Notes: generated from the sequence alone by a model not told the origin. 64,000 bases of DNA from Vibrio litoralis DSM 17657 (GCF_000426765.1 NZ_KE384566.1:434001-498000), one strand, 5' to 3'. Positions 10,200 through 19,576 are shown, counted from the first letter of the stretch. Numbers and translations: made by a program.

Positions 10200-11813
10200 A
10201 TGAAGGCTTTTTTTAGTAAACTGTCGCAAGCATTAATGCTTCCGATAGCACTGCTTCCAGCGGCAGGTATTATGCTGGGTATCGGGGGGAGCTTCACCAA
10301 CCAAAGCATGGTTGAGGCATACAATATTTCAATCCTGCAAGAAGGCACTATCCTCAATAACTTTTTACAAGTTATGACCGGTGCAGGTGACATCGTTTTC
10401 GGTAACTTGCCACTTTTATTTGCTCTTGCTATTGCCATTGGTTTTGCTCGTGCCGAAAAAGGTGCAGCAGCACTAGCCGCGACAATTTCATTCCTAGTTA
10501 TGAACGTTTCAATCGCAAAAACTTTAGCGGTTGCGGGTATGGTTCATGACGGTAATGTTGTTCTTATGGGCACTGAATACGCTGGTATCCTAGGTAACAT
10601 GCTAGGTATTACCAATACTCTAAATATGGGTGTATTTGGTGGTTTGATTGCTGGTGGTATCACTGTTCTTCTACATAACAAATACCATGACGTGCAGTTG
10701 CCAGATTACTTAGGCTTCTTTGCGGGTGCTCGTTTCGTACCAATTATTTCTGCATTCTCTGCATTATTCTACGGTATTGCGTTAGTATTTGTATGGCCAT
10801 ACATTGGTGCTTTATTTGGTTCTCTAGGTGCAGCACTAGGTTCACTATCTGCATCAGGTAATGGTTTTATTGCTTCTTTTGTATTCGGTATTATTGAGCG
10901 CTCACTGATCCCTGTTGGTCTTCACCACGTATTCTACTTACCGCTATGGCAAAGTGAAATCGGCGGTACAGCACAAATCGCTGGTCAATTAGTCAAAGGT
11001 ACGCAGAACATCTTCTTTGCTTCTCTTGCAAATGGTGATTATTCGCAGTTCTCTGCAACTAACTTCATGACAGGTAAATTCCCATTCATGATGTTTGGTC
11101 TTCCAGCAGCAGCATACGCGATGTACACCGTTGCCGATGACGCTAATAAGAAAGCAGCGGGTGGTCTACTGTTCTCTGTTGCTCTAACGGCATTCTTGAC
11201 AGGTATTACTGAACCAATTGAATTCACTTTCCTATTCTTGTCAGCACCTCTTTACTACTTCATCCACGTTCCACTAGCTGGTATTTCTTTTATGCTAATG
11301 GACTTGTTAAACGTGAAAGTGGGTATGACATTTAGCGGTGGTTTCATTGACTTTAGCTTGTTCGGTATGCTTCCTGGCCTAACTGGTACAGAAAATAACT
11401 GGTACTACATTCCAGTTGTTGGTGCTATCTATGCTCCAATCTACTTCTTCCTATTCCGTTGGTATATCGTGAAATTCGATATCAAAACACCAGGTCGTAA
11501 AGGTAGTGCAGTCGCAACAGTATCTAAGCAAGCTTACCGTGATGCAAAATCAGGTAAAGGTAGCGATGATGCTCAAGTAGATGCAATGATTGAAGCACTT
11601 GGTGGTGCGGATAATATTGTTGACGTTGATGCATGTATCACACGTCTTCGTATCACTGTTAAAGATGGTGACAAAGTAGAAGATAATGATCATTGGACAC
11701 AAAAATTAGGCGCGAAAGGTCTAGTTAAAGTAGGTGGTACTGGTATTCAGGCTATCTATGGTGCTCAAGCAGCTGGTTATAAAGCGCAAATTAACTCAAA
11801 ACTTGGCCGTTAA
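10200..11813 (+). CDS. ptsG: PTS glucose-type transporter subunit IIBC
   Basis: This inner-membrane permease takes up and phosphorylates glucose, drawing phosphate from EIIA-Glc. The N-terminal IIC domain has about ten hydrophobic segments and the motifs GLHHVFYLP and GITEPIEF. The C-terminal IIB domain carries the phospho-cysteine, Cys479, in DACITRLRITV. It is 537 residues, about 60 longer than E. coli PtsG, partly from a longer linker (about residues 425-460). There is no IIA domain. AAGGAGTAGGGG precedes the ATG. It follows the tatD-like gene as in V. cholerae. An N-acetylglucosamine or other glucose-family specificity cannot be excluded. Confidence 0.88.
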   Translation: MKAFFSKLSQALMLPIALLPAAGIMLGIGGSFTNQSMVEAYNISILQEGTILNNFLQVMTGAGDIVFGNLPLLFALAIAIGFARAEKGAAALAATISFLVMNVSIAKTLAVAGMVHDGNVVLMGTEYAGILGNMLGITNTLNMGVFGGLIAGGITVLLHNKYHDVQLPDYLGFFAGARFVPIISAFSALFYGIALVFVWPYIGALFGSLGAALGSLSASGNGFIASFVFGIIERSLIPVGLHHVFYLPLWQSEIGGTAQIAGQLVKGTQNIFFASLANGDYSQFSATNFMTGKFPFMMFGLPAAAYAMYTVADDANKKAAGGLLFSVALTAFLTGITEPIEFTFLFLSAPLYYFIHVPLAGISFMLMDLLNVKVGMTFSGGFIDFSLFGMLPGLTGTENNWYYIPVVGAIYAPIYFFLFRWYIVKFDIKTPGRKGSAVATVSKQAYRDAKSGKGSDDAQVDAMIEALGGADNIVDVDACITRLRITVKDGDKVEDNDHWTQKLGAKGLVKVGGTGIQAIYGAQAAGYKAQINSKLGR

Positions 11814-11817
11814 TTGA

Positions 11818-12285
11818 ATGAGCCTTAAGCATAAATATAAACGAGTGGGTTCTTTTGTTATCGATATGGCAATCGTACAAATGTTTGCCATGATAGCAAG
11901 AGACATCTACCTTGGGGTGTTAGCTTATGCATCACAAGGTTCAGGTGTTACCTTCTCGTTTAATGATGCGGTAGCTTTACCGGTATTGTTGATGATTATC
12001 GTTGGTGTGATGTTTGTTACTATCGGCGTGTACATGGGATATCATTGGCTCTGCTACCGTTTGCTTAAAAATTCATTCTCTCGGTATTTTTTGCGTCTAT
12101 CGGTTGAATCTACATCAGATGAACCGATGACAGAATCTCGTTACTTAAAGCGTGAATTTCAAAAAATATATTTTAGTGTTGCCACGCTAGGTCTCTATGT
12201 TCTCTATAATGGAGCCCAGTTTCTAGCGCACAATCACCAACCATGGCACGATAAGAAGTTTTTGACTCAAGTAGTTGATTACTAA
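11818..12285 (+). CDS. RDD family membrane protein
   Basis: The 155-residue protein has an N-terminal KRVGSFVIDMAIV segment and a C-terminal NHQPWHDKKFLTQVV segment, the two hallmarks of RDD-domain proteins, with two to three hydrophobic helices between them (about 17-40, 55-80, 120-138). Function is unknown, although some RDD proteins are ion antiporters. The ATG lies five bases after the ptsG stop, so it is almost certainly cotranscribed with ptsG. A terminator follows. Confidence 0.82.
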   Translation: MSLKHKYKRVGSFVIDMAIVQMFAMIARDIYLGVLAYASQGSGVTFSFNDAVALPVLLMIIVGVMFVTIGVYMGYHWLCYRLLKNSFSRYFLRLSVESTSDEPMTESRYLKREFQKIYFSVATLGLYVLYNGAQFLAHNHQPWHDKKFLTQVVDY

Positions 12286-12312
12286 TTATTGTAAAGACTA
12301 TCGGTTATATAC

Positions 12313-12346
12313 AAAGCCAGTTGGGTAACCTCAACTGGCTTTTTGT
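12313..12346 (+). terminator. Terminator of the ptsG operon
   Basis: AAAGCCAGTTG (12313-12323) pairs with CAACTGGCTTT, followed by a T-rich tail. It ends the ptsG-RDD transcript. Confidence 0.9.
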
Positions 12347-12465
12347 TTGCAAAAAATTGGCATATAACTGACGGTAAACTTATAGCAAATTGGAATGTGT
12401 ATGGTTAAATCATTTGGTTAATGAATAAGATGATGTATTCATAATTTATGAGCCTCGGAGGGCCG

Positions 12466-12981
12466 ATGAAATTACATATTATCAATAAACACTATTTTAT
12501 AGCTGGATGTATTTTGATGGGGTTCAGTACATCTGTACTTGCTGATGAAGGGGTTAGGACCAATACTTCTGTACCGTCTTATACTAACAATTCAGATTAT
12601 AAAGTGGGTTTTGGATTTGACCGAGGATTTAGCGTCGTAGGACAACTCTATAACAAAGTGAACTTATCACTTGGTGATGATGGTGTTGCTGCCGATTATA
12701 TCTTCCTAACAGGAAAGTTTAATCAAAAACTGCCGTTTACTTGGTATGCTTCTGTCGGTGGTTTTTATGATTGGGATAATACTTGTCATAATGGCTGTGG
12801 AAATCCTCATCATGATTCTGACCATTACTTTAATGATTATGGGGTTCGCGTGCCATTCGGGTTAGATTGGAACTTTGCTAGCCGTTGGGATACTTACGTT
12901 CAATTAGCCCCTGTGATTAATGTGCCTGATGACTTTGATGTGGAATTTCAAGCCGCGATAGGGATTCGATACTCTTTATAA
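12466..12981 (+). CDS. Exported protein of unknown function, probable outer-membrane barrel
   Basis: I do not recognise the family with confidence. From the ATG at 12466 there is a signal peptide (MKLHIINK, hydrophobic core, cut near VLA-DEG) and about 145 mature residues. Aromatic and glycine residues alternate, and the protein ends in IGIRYSL, as many small outer-membrane barrels do. The middle contains a Cys/His-rich loop (CHNGCGNPHHDSDHYF) that could bind metal or form a disulfide. The start was chosen because CGGAGGG lies just before 12466; a more upstream ATG at 12448 lacks one. It is a single gene between two terminators. Confidence 0.65.
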   Translation: MKLHIINKHYFIAGCILMGFSTSVLADEGVRTNTSVPSYTNNSDYKVGFGFDRGFSVVGQLYNKVNLSLGDDGVAADYIFLTGKFNQKLPFTWYASVGGFYDWDNTCHNGCGNPHHDSDHYFNDYGVRVPFGLDWNFASRWDTYVQLAPVINVPDDFDVEFQAAIGIRYSL

Positions 12982-13019
12982 TTCTGCTAATTAATAGTTA
13001 GCTGGATATATACGAGCAT

Positions 13020-13051
13020 AAAAAAGCCCGCATCAGTTGCGGGCTTTTTAT
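13020..13051. terminator. Bidirectional terminator
   Basis: AAAAAGCCCGCA pairs with TGCGGGCTTTTT around a five-base loop, with A and T tracts on both sides. It serves the barrel-like gene on the plus strand and the transporter small subunit on the minus strand. Confidence 0.9.
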
Positions 13052-13072
13052 GTGTGATGTTAGTTATTGCCT

Positions 13073-13168
13073 TTATTCACTTTTCATCGCACGGCGGATG
13101 CACAAGGCTGCGCCACCCCATGTAATGCCAAGGCCAATAATCATCATAATAATTGCACCAGTCGTCAT
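13073..13168 (-). CDS. Small subunit of methionine/alanine NSS importer (MetS-like)
   Basis: This 31-residue membrane peptide begins MTTGAIIMMIIGLGITWGG and continues AALCIRRAMKSE. It consists of a single hydrophobic helix with a basic tail, the pattern of the MetS small-subunit family that accompanies sodium:neurotransmitter-symporter-type amino-acid importers. It starts one base after the large-subunit stop codon, so the two are translated together. The bidirectional terminator lies just beyond its stop. Confidence 0.85.
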   Translation of the reverse strand: MTTGAIIMMIIGLGITWGGAALCIRRAMKSE

Positions 13169-13169
13169 A

Positions 13170-14642
13170 TTAAGCCTCTTTTGATTTTTTTAAGTTAACA
13201 ATTATAGAGATAACTAGCATTAGTGCTAATAACCCCCAGCCTAGTGTTAATAGGTCTGACATGCTATAGCCGCCATAGCCATCAGTCAGGGTCGCAATAA
13301 TTTTATTAGCAAGAATGATTGCAATAATGATTGGGCTTAAGAAACGGATACATAAGTCGAACCATACACCGATAGTTAGCTCTGATACTGCGTTAGCGTG
13401 TTTACGAATATCAGCGACTTTAAATAGCCAACCGACAAGCACTAATTCGATTAGACAACTACTTAACAGTGCAATGTTGTTGATGAAGTAATCGACTAAA
13501 TCCAGTAGTAACAACCCACCATTGGTTGCGAACGCGAGTGATACTAGAAGACCTGTACCACACACAATACTTGCTGCTTTACGACGAGACCATTTTAGTT
13601 TGTCGATAAAGGCAGATGTTACCGATTCCATGATAGAAATGTGCGAACTGAAACCGGCGACGACTAATGCTAGGAAGAATAGTGGACCTAGAATGTATGG
13701 TGCTGGTAGTAAGTTAATCGCCGCTGGAATCGTCACAAAGGCCAAGCCAACACCCGCAGAAACAACTTCTGTTAGTGGTTTGCCTTGCTCTTGCGCCATG
13801 TAGCCTAATACTGAGAAGATTAAGACACCCGCTAGGATAGAGAAGCCACAGTTAATCAATACTGTCATTACGGCATTGTTACTGATGTCCGACTTTTCCG
13901 GTAAGTAACTTGAGTAAGCCAACATGATGGCAAAACCCACTGATAGCGTGAAGAACATTTGTCCGTATGCTGCAGACCAAACCGAAGGATCGGTTAAGCG
14001 GCTAAAATCAGGTTGGAACATGTAGTTCAGGCCATCAACCGCGCCAGGTAAGAAAACCATACGGCCAATCAAAGCAAGTACCATGATGAATAAGATAGGC
14101 ATCATGACTTTGCCTGCACGTTCAATACCGCCTTTAACACCGCCGAATAGAGCGGCATAAGTGACAAGCCAACCGGCAATCATCGGAATTGCAATGTGCC
14201 ATTGAATGCTACCTAGTTGGCTAGGAGAGTTATCGCCGCCTAGTTGTAGGTACTCACCAAAGAAGTAAGCATTTGGATCACTGCCCCAGCCTTGAGTGAA
14301 AGCTAGACCAACATAAGAGATCGCCCAACCGATGATCGCGATGTAGTACACACCGATCACCGCAGCAATCATTACTTGGAACCAACCAAGCCACTCAAAT
14401 TTTGAATTAATTTTTGCCAATGTTCTCGGTGCTGAACCACGGAATTTATGGCCCATGGTGAATTCCATTATCATAAAAGGAATACCCGCGGTGAGCATGG
14501 CAAAAAGGTATGGAATAAAGAATGCGCCGCCACCGTTTTCATACGCCATGTATGGAAAACGCCAAATGTTACCTAATCCTATTGCCGATCCTACGGCCGC
14601 TAGAACAAACCCCGCTCGGGAGCCCCATTGTTCTCTTTTCAT
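13170..14642 (-). CDS. Sodium-dependent amino-acid transporter, NSS family (MetP-like)
   Basis: This is a twelve-helix sodium symporter of the inner membrane. The N-terminal signature GSAIGLGNIWRFPY is present, with the sodium-site and helix-1 unwound region expected of LeuT-like transporters. The 31-residue small subunit immediately downstream suggests the methionine/alanine importer branch. I chose the ATG at 14642 (MKREQWGS, 490 residues), with GAGG eight bases upstream, over a TTG two codons earlier. It is divergent from the ynhF-like and patatin genes. Substrate is inferred, not seen. Confidence 0.88.
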   Translation of the reverse strand: MKREQWGSRAGFVLAAVGSAIGLGNIWRFPYMAYENGGGAFFIPYLFAMLTAGIPFMIMEFTMGHKFRGSAPRTLAKINSKFEWLGWFQVMIAAVIGVYYIAIIGWAISYVGLAFTQGWGSDPNAYFFGEYLQLGGDNSPSQLGSIQWHIAIPMIAGWLVTYAALFGGVKGGIERAGKVMMPILFIMVLALIGRMVFLPGAVDGLNYMFQPDFSRLTDPSVWSAAYGQMFFTLSVGFAIMLAYSSYLPEKSDISNNAVMTVLINCGFSILAGVLIFSVLGYMAQEQGKPLTEVVSAGVGLAFVTIPAAINLLPAPYILGPLFFLALVVAGFSSHISIMESVTSAFIDKLKWSRRKAASIVCGTGLLVSLAFATNGGLLLLDLVDYFINNIALLSSCLIELVLVGWLFKVADIRKHANAVSELTIGVWFDLCIRFLSPIIIAIILANKIIATLTDGYGGYSMSDLLTLGWGLLALMLVISIIVNLKKSKEA

Positions 14643-15218
14643 GTACAAATCCTCTGTAACTGCGTAAATGGATACTTAACAATTTAGAAACAGTTTTAAT
14701 TTTTAGGTTTAAAACTCTGTATCACTTGTTACGTTCCAGATTATTATTCTGATATTTTGAATGTGTGTTTGCAGTAGATGAAATATTCACCTGTGCATGG
14801 TTTGAGATTACATATTCAATATAAAGAACGCAATAGAGGCGAGAAAATGTAAAGGTAAGGTTAAATATTGGATAAAACTTGATAAAATTATCAATATGCT
14901 AGATTCAACTACTGTAGCCGGAATTGATAGTGTTATTCGCTAAGAATTCGCGTGCTTCCATAATGTTTGTGTCTTGGTTTTTTACAATCTAAGTGCTGAT
15001 TTAATGTGCGATTTTATGAGCCAGTACCATATTTTGTTCTAAATGTTACGCTAACTGTAGTAGATTTTTTGTGCGACAATTGAATTTTTATAGGTTCATT
15101 GCGGCTAAATTTAGTTAAATTTTTTTATTAATATATTGAGAGTTTAACGACACTTTCATAGGCTTGGTGAGCAGAGTCATGTTAATATCATTCCATCTTA
15201 ATTATCCGAGGTTTTATT
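14643..15218. other. Long divergent intergenic region
   Basis: About 575 AT-rich bases separate the NSS transporter and the ynhF-like gene. They should hold both promoters. The only structure I note is TTGATAAAATTATCAA at 14879-14894, an inverted repeat with arms TTGATAA and TTATCAA, which could be a regulator site. I see no gene there with a credible ribosome site. Confidence 0.5.
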
Positions 15219-15308
15219 ATGAGTCGTGATTTAAAAATTTCTGCTGTGATCATTTGTTCTATTATCGCTTTTCTTACTGCGTACGCCGCTATTGTTGTTA
15301 CGCATTAA
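15219..15308 (+). CDS. ynhF: YnhF-family small membrane protein
   Basis: This 29-residue peptide begins MSRDLKISAVIICSIIAF and ends IVVTH. E. coli YnhF has the same length and layout (MSTDLKFS, one hydrophobic helix, ending AALH). CCGAGG lies seven bases before the ATG. It is a one-helix inner-membrane peptide of unknown function. The patatin gene begins 47 bases downstream, so they may share a transcript. Confidence 0.82.
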   Translation: MSRDLKISAVIICSIIAFLTAYAAIVVTH

Positions 15309-15355
15309 TAACGTGTTCCAAAGAACATATTGCTATATAGAGTTAAGGAGTGAGT

Positions 15356-16531
15356 GTGAAAAATAGTGGCGTTATTACCGATGCGGGTATGTCTATTGAC
15401 TTCACTACACTCAATAAGTATGCCAACGGACGGCATGCTTTAGTTGCCCAAGGAGGAGGCCAGAAAGGTATTTTTACTGCAGGTGTTCTTGATAGCTTTC
15501 TTGAAGCAGCATTTGACCCTTTCGATGTTTTCTATGGCACATCGGCTGGTGCTTTAAATTTAACCTCGTATATTTGTCGTCAACGAGGACTAGGTAAAGC
15601 TTTCATTACTGAGCTAACCACTCGCCCAGAATTTTTTCGCTTATTTAAACATATTCGTCGCAAACAGCGTCTCGATCTTGATTGGGCTTTTGATCAATTA
15701 GTTGCTCCTCCCTATTTACTTGATATTGATGTAGGTCGTTTTGCTTTAGGTGGCCGAGGGGCCTATGCCGCTGTGACTAATATGACTGATCTTCACGATG
15801 AATATTTACCGATCACTTCTAATAACTGGTCTGATACCTTAAAAGCAACTTGTGCAATCCCTGCTTTATATCGTCATGAAGTTGAAATCGATGGTAAGTA
15901 TTACGTTGATGGTGGCGTTTCTGCTGCTATTCCTGCGCAAGAGGCTTGGCGTAAAGGTGCTCGCTTAATTACGGTTATTCGTACAGAGCCAATAGATTTA
16001 ACCGCAGAAGTCAGGCAAGATCAAAGCGCTACCGTGCTTAATTCATTTTTAAATAGAGTAGGGTTAGACCAACATTTAGAATCACTGCAAACTCGTATTG
16101 CGGAAAGAACGGCAAGTTGGCGTTTGGATTTTGATAGCTTCTTAAAACAACGTATTGAGCGATCTAAACTCATTGAGAAAGATCAAGCGAAGCCATTGCT
16201 AAATGGTGGACGTTGGTTGTTTGGTAGCAGTGATGTATATCGCTTATGCCATTTATTAGGTGACCAGTTCGATGCGGGTATCATGGATATGCTACTAGTA
16301 CATCATCAAACCTTTACGCTGACTCATAACTTTATGCTTAAGCCGCCAGATGATTGTTTCATTTTACAAATTGCTCCCGATCAGCCATTAAGGTCTTCAC
16401 CATTATTGAGTAAGCCTGAAGATTTAGAGTTCGATTATCAATTAGGCCTTCAGGCCGGGCGACGTTATGTTGAGCAATTTTCTACTCTTGTATCAAAGCC
16501 TGCGGTTATTCATAAAAGCGCTTATTCCTAA
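15356..16531 (+). CDS. Patatin-like phospholipase, YjjU type
   Basis: This predicted lipid acyl hydrolase has the patatin oxyanion motif GGGQKG, the nucleophile motif GTSAG, and the catalytic aspartate motif DGG in YYVDGGVSAAIP. The order, spacing and the start AQGGGQKGIFTAGVLDSF resemble E. coli YjjU. About 391 residues, no signal peptide. I chose the GTG at 15356, because AAGGAG ends six bases before it and overlaps a possible GTG at 15350. A weak hairpin follows. Substrate unknown. Confidence 0.88.
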   Translation: MKNSGVITDAGMSIDFTTLNKYANGRHALVAQGGGQKGIFTAGVLDSFLEAAFDPFDVFYGTSAGALNLTSYICRQRGLGKAFITELTTRPEFFRLFKHIRRKQRLDLDWAFDQLVAPPYLLDIDVGRFALGGRGAYAAVTNMTDLHDEYLPITSNNWSDTLKATCAIPALYRHEVEIDGKYYVDGGVSAAIPAQEAWRKGARLITVIRTEPIDLTAEVRQDQSATVLNSFLNRVGLDQHLESLQTRIAERTASWRLDFDSFLKQRIERSKLIEKDQAKPLLNGGRWLFGSSDVYRLCHLLGDQFDAGIMDMLLVHHQTFTLTHNFMLKPPDDCFILQIAPDQPLRSSPLLSKPEDLEFDYQLGLQAGRRYVEQFSTLVSKPAVIHKSAYS

Positions 16532-16564
16532 TTTGAATCTTATTTTAGTGATCTGATTCGATAA

Positions 16565-16610
16565 GCGATCGAAATGAAAGTTAACTCGATCGCAATTCTT
16601 CCTTCCTTTT
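16565..16610 (+). terminator. Possible terminator after the patatin gene
   Basis: GCGATCGA (16565-16572) and TCGATCGC (16586-16593) form a perfect 8-bp stem followed by a pyrimidine-rich tail with few long T-runs. Termination is plausible but weaker than at other sites in the window. Confidence 0.45.
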
Positions 16611-16713
16611 ATGCCCACCTGAATATTTTACGCCAAAATTTCTTTTTAAAGCCGAAGGTTAATATACCCAAGTGGCTATTGAAACGTTATTTTGCGGTAT
16701 AAATGGAGTGGTC

Positions 16714-17763
16714 ATGGAAGAGAAAACTTTTCTCACGTTTGTTGTGATGAATACTCGTCTTTTAAAAACAGGTGGTGCAGCTTCGCATCAATTTAAGCAA
16801 GAAGGTGGTTACATTGGTAATGATGCTAGTTGCCATTGGATTCTGCCAGATCCGAATAACGCGCTTATTACCCCCTATTGCCAGATTAAGTTTGAAAATG
16901 GCGAATATCATCTTATTGATATTCAAGGTGGAATCGGCATTAATGATGAGTCGCCTCAATTTGATCAACAACGACATATAAAAGTAAAAGATGGAGATGT
17001 CTTCCGTATCGGCTCATATCAAATTAGAGCGCATTTGAAAGTCGTGGAAGTGGAAACAGAGCAACGTTATCGCATGGCCGAAACCGTTGCTTCTAGCGTA
17101 CAAGAAACTTCTAGTGTACAAGAAACAACGCCCTCATATATTCCTCAACTCGATATTGATTTGCCAGCGGCGCGAGAGGCTCAAGCATCGAAAACCGAGG
17201 TTGAACCATCCATCAAGCAAGATGATCAGGACAAGGAACCAAGGATGTCACCTTCAATCAATACCACTACCAATGAAATTAATGAACCACTTGCGGCGAG
17301 TATTGCCGGGCTGATAGCCATTCATAGCCGACAAGATAATTCTTTTCATTTATTAAATCGCAGCTTTCAGCCGATTCAAGATAACCCGTTGCAAATGGGG
17401 CTAACGCCAGAAGAAACCAAAAATTTGATGTTTGGTGAGGAGCGCAGTCTATTTCATTTAGAGCCTACTCAAGCGATTGAAAGTAGTTTTAAATCCATAG
17501 AGTCGCACAGCGAGCGAATGCATCAGGCAACAGAATTAGCCTTAAAATATATACTCAATGAGTTCGCACCTGAAACCTTGTTAAAGCGCTTTGAAACTTA
17601 CCGTAAAAATGCACCAGATAATGTTGATAAAGATGCTTGGGCTTGGAAGATGTACCAGTCGTATTTTTCTGAATTGACATCAGGAAGACAGAAAGGTTTT
17701 GAAAAGCAGTTTTGGGAAGTGTTAGAGCAATCGTACGATACTTTACAGCGTAAGCAGCCTTAA
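16714..17763 (+). CDS. Orphan type VI secretion FHA-domain protein (TagH-like)
   Basis: From the ATG at 16714 (GGAG five bases upstream) this is a 349-residue protein. Residues about 8-110 form an FHA-like domain. Residues about 120-195 are a polar linker with a short direct repeat (SSVQET twice). Residues about 205-345 match the C-terminal domain of type VI secretion FHA proteins (DNPLQMGLTPEE, then LKRFETYRK and LWQ-type helices). The FHA domain lacks the usual phosphothreonine-binding residues: the GR pair is Gly35-Asn36 and the SxxH stretch is TPYC (53-56). No other type VI secretion gene is within the window. It is a single gene between the patatin gene and convergent pykA. Confidence 0.75.
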   Translation: MEEKTFLTFVVMNTRLLKTGGAASHQFKQEGGYIGNDASCHWILPDPNNALITPYCQIKFENGEYHLIDIQGGIGINDESPQFDQQRHIKVKDGDVFRIGSYQIRAHLKVVEVETEQRYRMAETVASSVQETSSVQETTPSYIPQLDIDLPAAREAQASKTEVEPSIKQDDQDKEPRMSPSINTTTNEINEPLAASIAGLIAIHSRQDNSFHLLNRSFQPIQDNPLQMGLTPEETKNLMFGEERSLFHLEPTQAIESSFKSIESHSERMHQATELALKYILNEFAPETLLKRFETYRKNAPDNVDKDAWAWKMYQSYFSELTSGRQKGFEKQFWEVLEQSYDTLQRKQP

Positions 17764-17803
17764 ATTTAGGTAGTCTTCCTAGAACAAACCGCTCAATGAA
17801 ATC

Positions 17804-17845
17804 GGCCTCGATACCCAAATAACGGGATATCGAGGCCTTGCTTTA
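17804..17845. terminator. Terminator between the FHA gene and pykA
   Basis: GGCCTCGATA (17804-17813) and TATCGAGGCC (17828-17837) form a perfect ten-base stem. It is flanked by TTGCTTTAT on the plus side and lies between two convergent genes, so it probably serves both. Confidence 0.7.
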
Positions 17846-17867
17846 TATACCTAAGTTACTAGGGTAT
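17846..17867. repeat. Short palindromic repeat, TATACC family
   Basis: TATACCTAAGTTACTAGGGTAT is a near-perfect inverted repeat lying four bases beyond the pykA stop codon. Close relatives occur at 24049 and 45589, and related longer forms at 21665, 32545 and 50928. Confidence 0.6.
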
Positions 17868-17871
17868 GAGT

Positions 17872-19317
17872 TTATTCTACTTCAATGATGCGCATGCAGT
17901 TGGTTGAACCCACCAAGTCCATTACATCGCCTTGAGTGATGATGACTTTATCGCCTTTCTCAAGTAAGCGGTTTTCTTTCAATGTCGCAATCGCCGCTAA
18001 TGCGCAGGGTAGGCCAGAGCCTGCATCATGCTCAAAAAATACTGGTGTCACACCACGGTATAGTGCTGCTCGGTTGAGGGTTGTCTCATTACGAGATAAA
18101 GCGAAAATAGGTAGACCAGAACTTAAGCGTGACATCATTAATGGAGTACGGCCTGATTCAGTCATTGAAATGACGGCAGTGATGCCTTGCATATGGTTAG
18201 CAGAGTACATGGTTGCCATTGCAATGGTTTCTTCTGCCGATTGGAACTTACGGTCTAGGCGGTAGTTTGACACATTAACGGATGGCATTTTTTCAGCGCC
18301 AACACAAACTTCAGCCATTGATTTGACGGTTTCAATTGGGAAACTACCTGCCGCAGTCTCCGCTGAAAGCATTACCGCATCGGTGCCATCCAATACTGCG
18401 TTCGCCACATCCATTACTTCTGCACGTGTTGGCATTGGGCTTGTGATCATGGATTCCATCATTTGTGTCGCGGTAATTACGTTGCGATCTAGACTACGCG
18501 CACGGCGAATCAGTTGCTTTTGAACACCAACGAGCTCCGCATCACCAATTTCTACCCCTAGGTCACCACGGGCTACCATCACCACGTCAGACGCTAGGAT
18601 AATATCATCCATGCTTTCTTCGCTAATAACCGTTTCCGCTCGCTCAACTTTAGCCACTAATTTTGCTTCTAGACCAGCATCACGCGCCAAGCGACGTGCA
18701 TAATGCATATCTTCACCATTACGTGGGAAGGAAATAGCAAGGTAGTCCACTTTGATTTTTGCAGCCGTAAGAATGTCTTGTTTGTCTTTTTCAGTTAAGG
18801 CGTCTGCGGATAAGCCACCACCTTTTTTGTTGATACCTTTATTGTTTGAAAGAGGGCCAGCAACCGTGACTTCAGTATGTACTTTATTGCCATCGACACT
18901 GGTTACTTTAAGTTGAACGCGGCCATCATCAAGTAACAGAATATCGCCAGGGCCAACATCTTTTGGTAGTTCTTTATAATCTAAACCGACAGCATATTGA
19001 TCACCTTGGCCTTTTTCAAGATCGCTATCAAGTGTGAATTTATCACCAATATTTAATTGAATTTTGCCATCTTTGAACGTAGAAACACGAATTTTAGGAC
19101 CTTGCAAATCACCTAGAATAGCCACGTGAATGCCTAATTTAGCGGCAATGGTGCGTACTTTTTCTGCTCGGATAATATGGTCTTCAGCAGAGCCGTGTGA
19201 GAAGTTCATTCGCACTACATTGGCGCCAGCTTTAATAATCTCTTCAAGGACATTATCTTTATCGGTTGCAGGGCCAAGAGTCGTGACAATTTTGGTGCGT
19301 CTTAAGCGTTGAGACAT
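17872..19317 (-). CDS. pykA: Pyruvate kinase II
   Basis: Pyruvate kinase makes pyruvate and ATP from phosphoenolpyruvate in the last step of glycolysis. The 481-residue protein aligns along its full length with E. coli PykA (N-terminus [16 protein letters not shown]; metal and substrate motif [24 protein letters not shown]). It resembles PykA rather than PykF in both length and N-terminus. It is transcribed divergently from mlc, with a CRP-type site in the shared promoter region. Confidence 0.96.
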   Translation of the reverse strand: MSQRLRRTKIVTTLGPATDKDNVLEEIIKAGANVVRMNFSHGSAEDHIIRAEKVRTIAAKLGIHVAILGDLQGPKIRVSTFKDGKIQLNIGDKFTLDSDLEKGQGDQYAVGLDYKELPKDVGPGDILLLDDGRVQLKVTSVDGNKVHTEVTVAGPLSNNKGINKKGGGLSADALTEKDKQDILTAAKIKVDYLAISFPRNGEDMHYARRLARDAGLEAKLVAKVERAETVISEESMDDIILASDVVMVARGDLGVEIGDAELVGVQKQLIRRARSLDRNVITATQMMESMITSPMPTRAEVMDVANAVLDGTDAVMLSAETAAGSFPIETVKSMAEVCVGAEKMPSVNVSNYRLDRKFQSAEETIAMATMYSANHMQGITAVISMTESGRTPLMMSRLSSGLPIFALSRNETTLNRAALYRGVTPVFFEHDAGSGLPCALAAIATLKENRLLEKGDKVIITQGDVMDLVGSTNCMRIIEVE

Positions 19318-19485
19318 GAATTACTCCATCTATGATTAATAAATTATACTTACGTTACCACTAATTGAAGTGATATTTCATGGCTTTATTTGATATAAAA
19401 TGTATTCATATAATTTTAAGGTGTATTCGTTTTGAGCAGTTTTTTAGCTAGATTTCACTTAGAATAGATCAGATTTGAAATTAAG

Positions 19486-19501
19486 CGTGATACTTGTCAC
19501 G
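19486..19501. promoter_or_regulatory. CRP-type site between pykA and mlc
   Basis: CGTGATACTTGTCACG fits the CRP consensus TGTGA-N6-TCACA at eight of ten positions and is a clean inverted repeat. It lies about 75 bases before the mlc start and about 170 from the pykA start. CRP control of mlc is known in E. coli. The assignment here is by sequence only. Confidence 0.55.
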
Positions 19502-19576
19502 CAACCATAGTATGGCACTTCACAATTACTTCGCAGTGTAAAAAAATTGAGCTAAGTTTTTTTTAAGGAGTACGTT

